Shown piece by piece: positions 5,739-6,336 of a DNA stretch of 6,336 nt (positions are counted from its first letter, which is position 1; each line of letters opens with the position of its first letter). Position numbers and translations under genes: made by a program. The stretch covers positions 1 through 6,336 of the forward strand of contig JAQYWL010000292.1 of NCBI GenBank assembly GCA_030145035.1, given 5' to 3'. The DNA comes from Desulfobacteria bacterium (GTDB lineage Bacteria > Desulfobacterota > Desulfobacteria > Desulfobacterales > C00003060). Below the pieces are notes generated by a model. The model worked only from the letters and a program-made list of their open reading frames with translations, had not been told where the DNA came from and did not search any database.

Positions 5739-6336
5739 CTACAAAACCGAGGCAGCTATCTCCAGATGATTCGGAATATGCCCTGTCGCATATGACTCGA
5801 TGATCTCCTTGGCACACGGCCATGCGATCTCTTCCAGGTATGTTTGAACGTGCCATGGGGCATAGTTCACGCTTCCATCCAGTGCTCGGTAATTTCCGGA
5901 CAAAACGCATCCCAATTGCTCTTTTCCTTCTTCCCACTCGAATCCAAGGATCTCTTCAATTCGATCTCCCTCCGCGATATGCCGAAGTGGAAGAAGGAGC
6001 TGAACACCAAAATCCTTTGCTATGTTTTCGTAAACATCTATGACTTCCGAAATCTGATTGATTTTAATACGGTCATTATGAAGCTCTCGTTCCCCTGAGA
6101 TAATCGGCACCTTGCCGAGGCTGAGAGCAAGGGGGATACGAACACTGCGGAGATAAACATGGCAGCCCACACAGGGTGTGTAAAATCCGTATCTTGAGAT
6201 CAGTTCACTTATGAATCGCCCGCATAATGCCCGCCAAAAACCAGGAGAGCCGAGGACCAGAAGGCTATGCACCCGAACTTCCGCCAGTCGCGTTGCCAGC
6301 CGCGCCACTGCCTTCTCGACAGTTGCCCACGCCCCA
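5739..6336 (-). CDS. Probable PP-loop-type ATP-binding protein, partial (N-terminus beyond window)
   Basis: The frame is open from the TAG at 5739-5741 to the right edge, giving the last 198 residues; an in-frame GTG at 6306-6308 has no special support as a start. Visible blocks in order: VHSLLVLGSPGFWRALCGRF, YGFYTPCVGCH (two cysteines plus histidine, about 6159-6180), VRIPLALSLGKVPIISGERE (about 6084-6143), LHNDRIKINQISEVIDVYEN, LLLPLRHI, FEWEEGKEQLGCVLSGNYR. A C-x2-C followed by a basic R-x-P helix, then SGE-R---RIK-NQ and a downstream C, resembles the C-terminal half of PP-loop (adenine nucleotide alpha hydrolase-like) enzymes such as COG1365-type proteins, which activate a substrate with ATP, often for thiolation. 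The diagnostic N-terminal SGG-DS loop would lie outside the window, so the assignment rests on weak resemblance. It is on the same strand as the TIM-barrel and phosphomutase genes but separated from them by the 316-bp repeat region. Confidence 0.4.
   Translation of the reverse strand, partial: GAWATVEKAVARLATRLAEVRVHSLLVLGSPGFWRALCGRFISELISRYGFYTPCVGCHVYLRSVRIPLALSLGKVPIISGERELHNDRIKINQISEVIDVYENIAKDFGVQLLLPLRHIAEGDRIEEILGFEWEEGKEQLGCVLSGNYRALDGSVNYAPWHVQTYLEEIAWPCAKEIIESYATGHIPNHLEIAASVL

Overview
This window looks like mid-GC chromosomal DNA from an anaerobic Desulfobacterota-type bacterium ('deltaproteobacterial'). The inference rests on the gene types (a WtpA-class tungstate-binding protein, an archaeal-type phosphoglycerate mutase relative, a BrnTA-like locus) and on the AT-rich palindromic and GC-rich REP-like repeats between genes. 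No marker gene in the window fixes the taxon, so this is an inference only.

Right to middle, minus strand (6336 to 3239): (a) the C-terminal 198 residues of a probable PP-loop-type (adenine nucleotide alpha hydrolase-like) protein that runs off the right edge; (b) a 316-bp gap (5423-5738) with at least four short palindromes of two REP-like kinds; (c) a xylose-isomerase-like TIM-barrel protein (4598-5422); (d) 33 bp further on, an ApgM/COG3635-type phosphomutase of the alkaline phosphatase superfamily (3239-4564). Genes (c) and (d) look like an operon; (a) may belong to it. Their joint substrate cannot be read from sequence.

Middle, plus strand (about 2643-3160): a small toxin-antitoxin locus. 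The toxin BrnT keeps only its C-terminal half and has no usable start, while the downstream BrnA/CopG-type antitoxin (2867-3160) is intact and overlaps the toxin stop by ATGA. This unit converges with the phosphomutase gene.

Left, minus strand (2520 to 1): a tungstate/molybdate uptake operon read leftwards. It begins with a possible TTGACA promoter and a one-component regulator (excisionase-type helix-turn-helix plus a COG1910-type periplasmic-binding-like domain, 1476-2429). The regulator overlaps by 14 nt the gene for the tungstate-binding lipoprotein-free exported protein WtpA (500-1489). After WtpA comes a 290-bp gap filled by an AT-rich imperfect inverted repeat, and then the start of a permease gene (ATG at 209) whose frame breaks after about 47 codons. 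In an intact system the regulator would sense oxoanion, WtpA would capture it in the periplasm, and WtpB/WtpC would import it for tungsten or molybdenum enzymes. The broken permease and the repeat suggest that this copy is decaying, or that the sequence carries an indel error.

No rRNA, tRNA, CRISPR array or complete transposase was seen.
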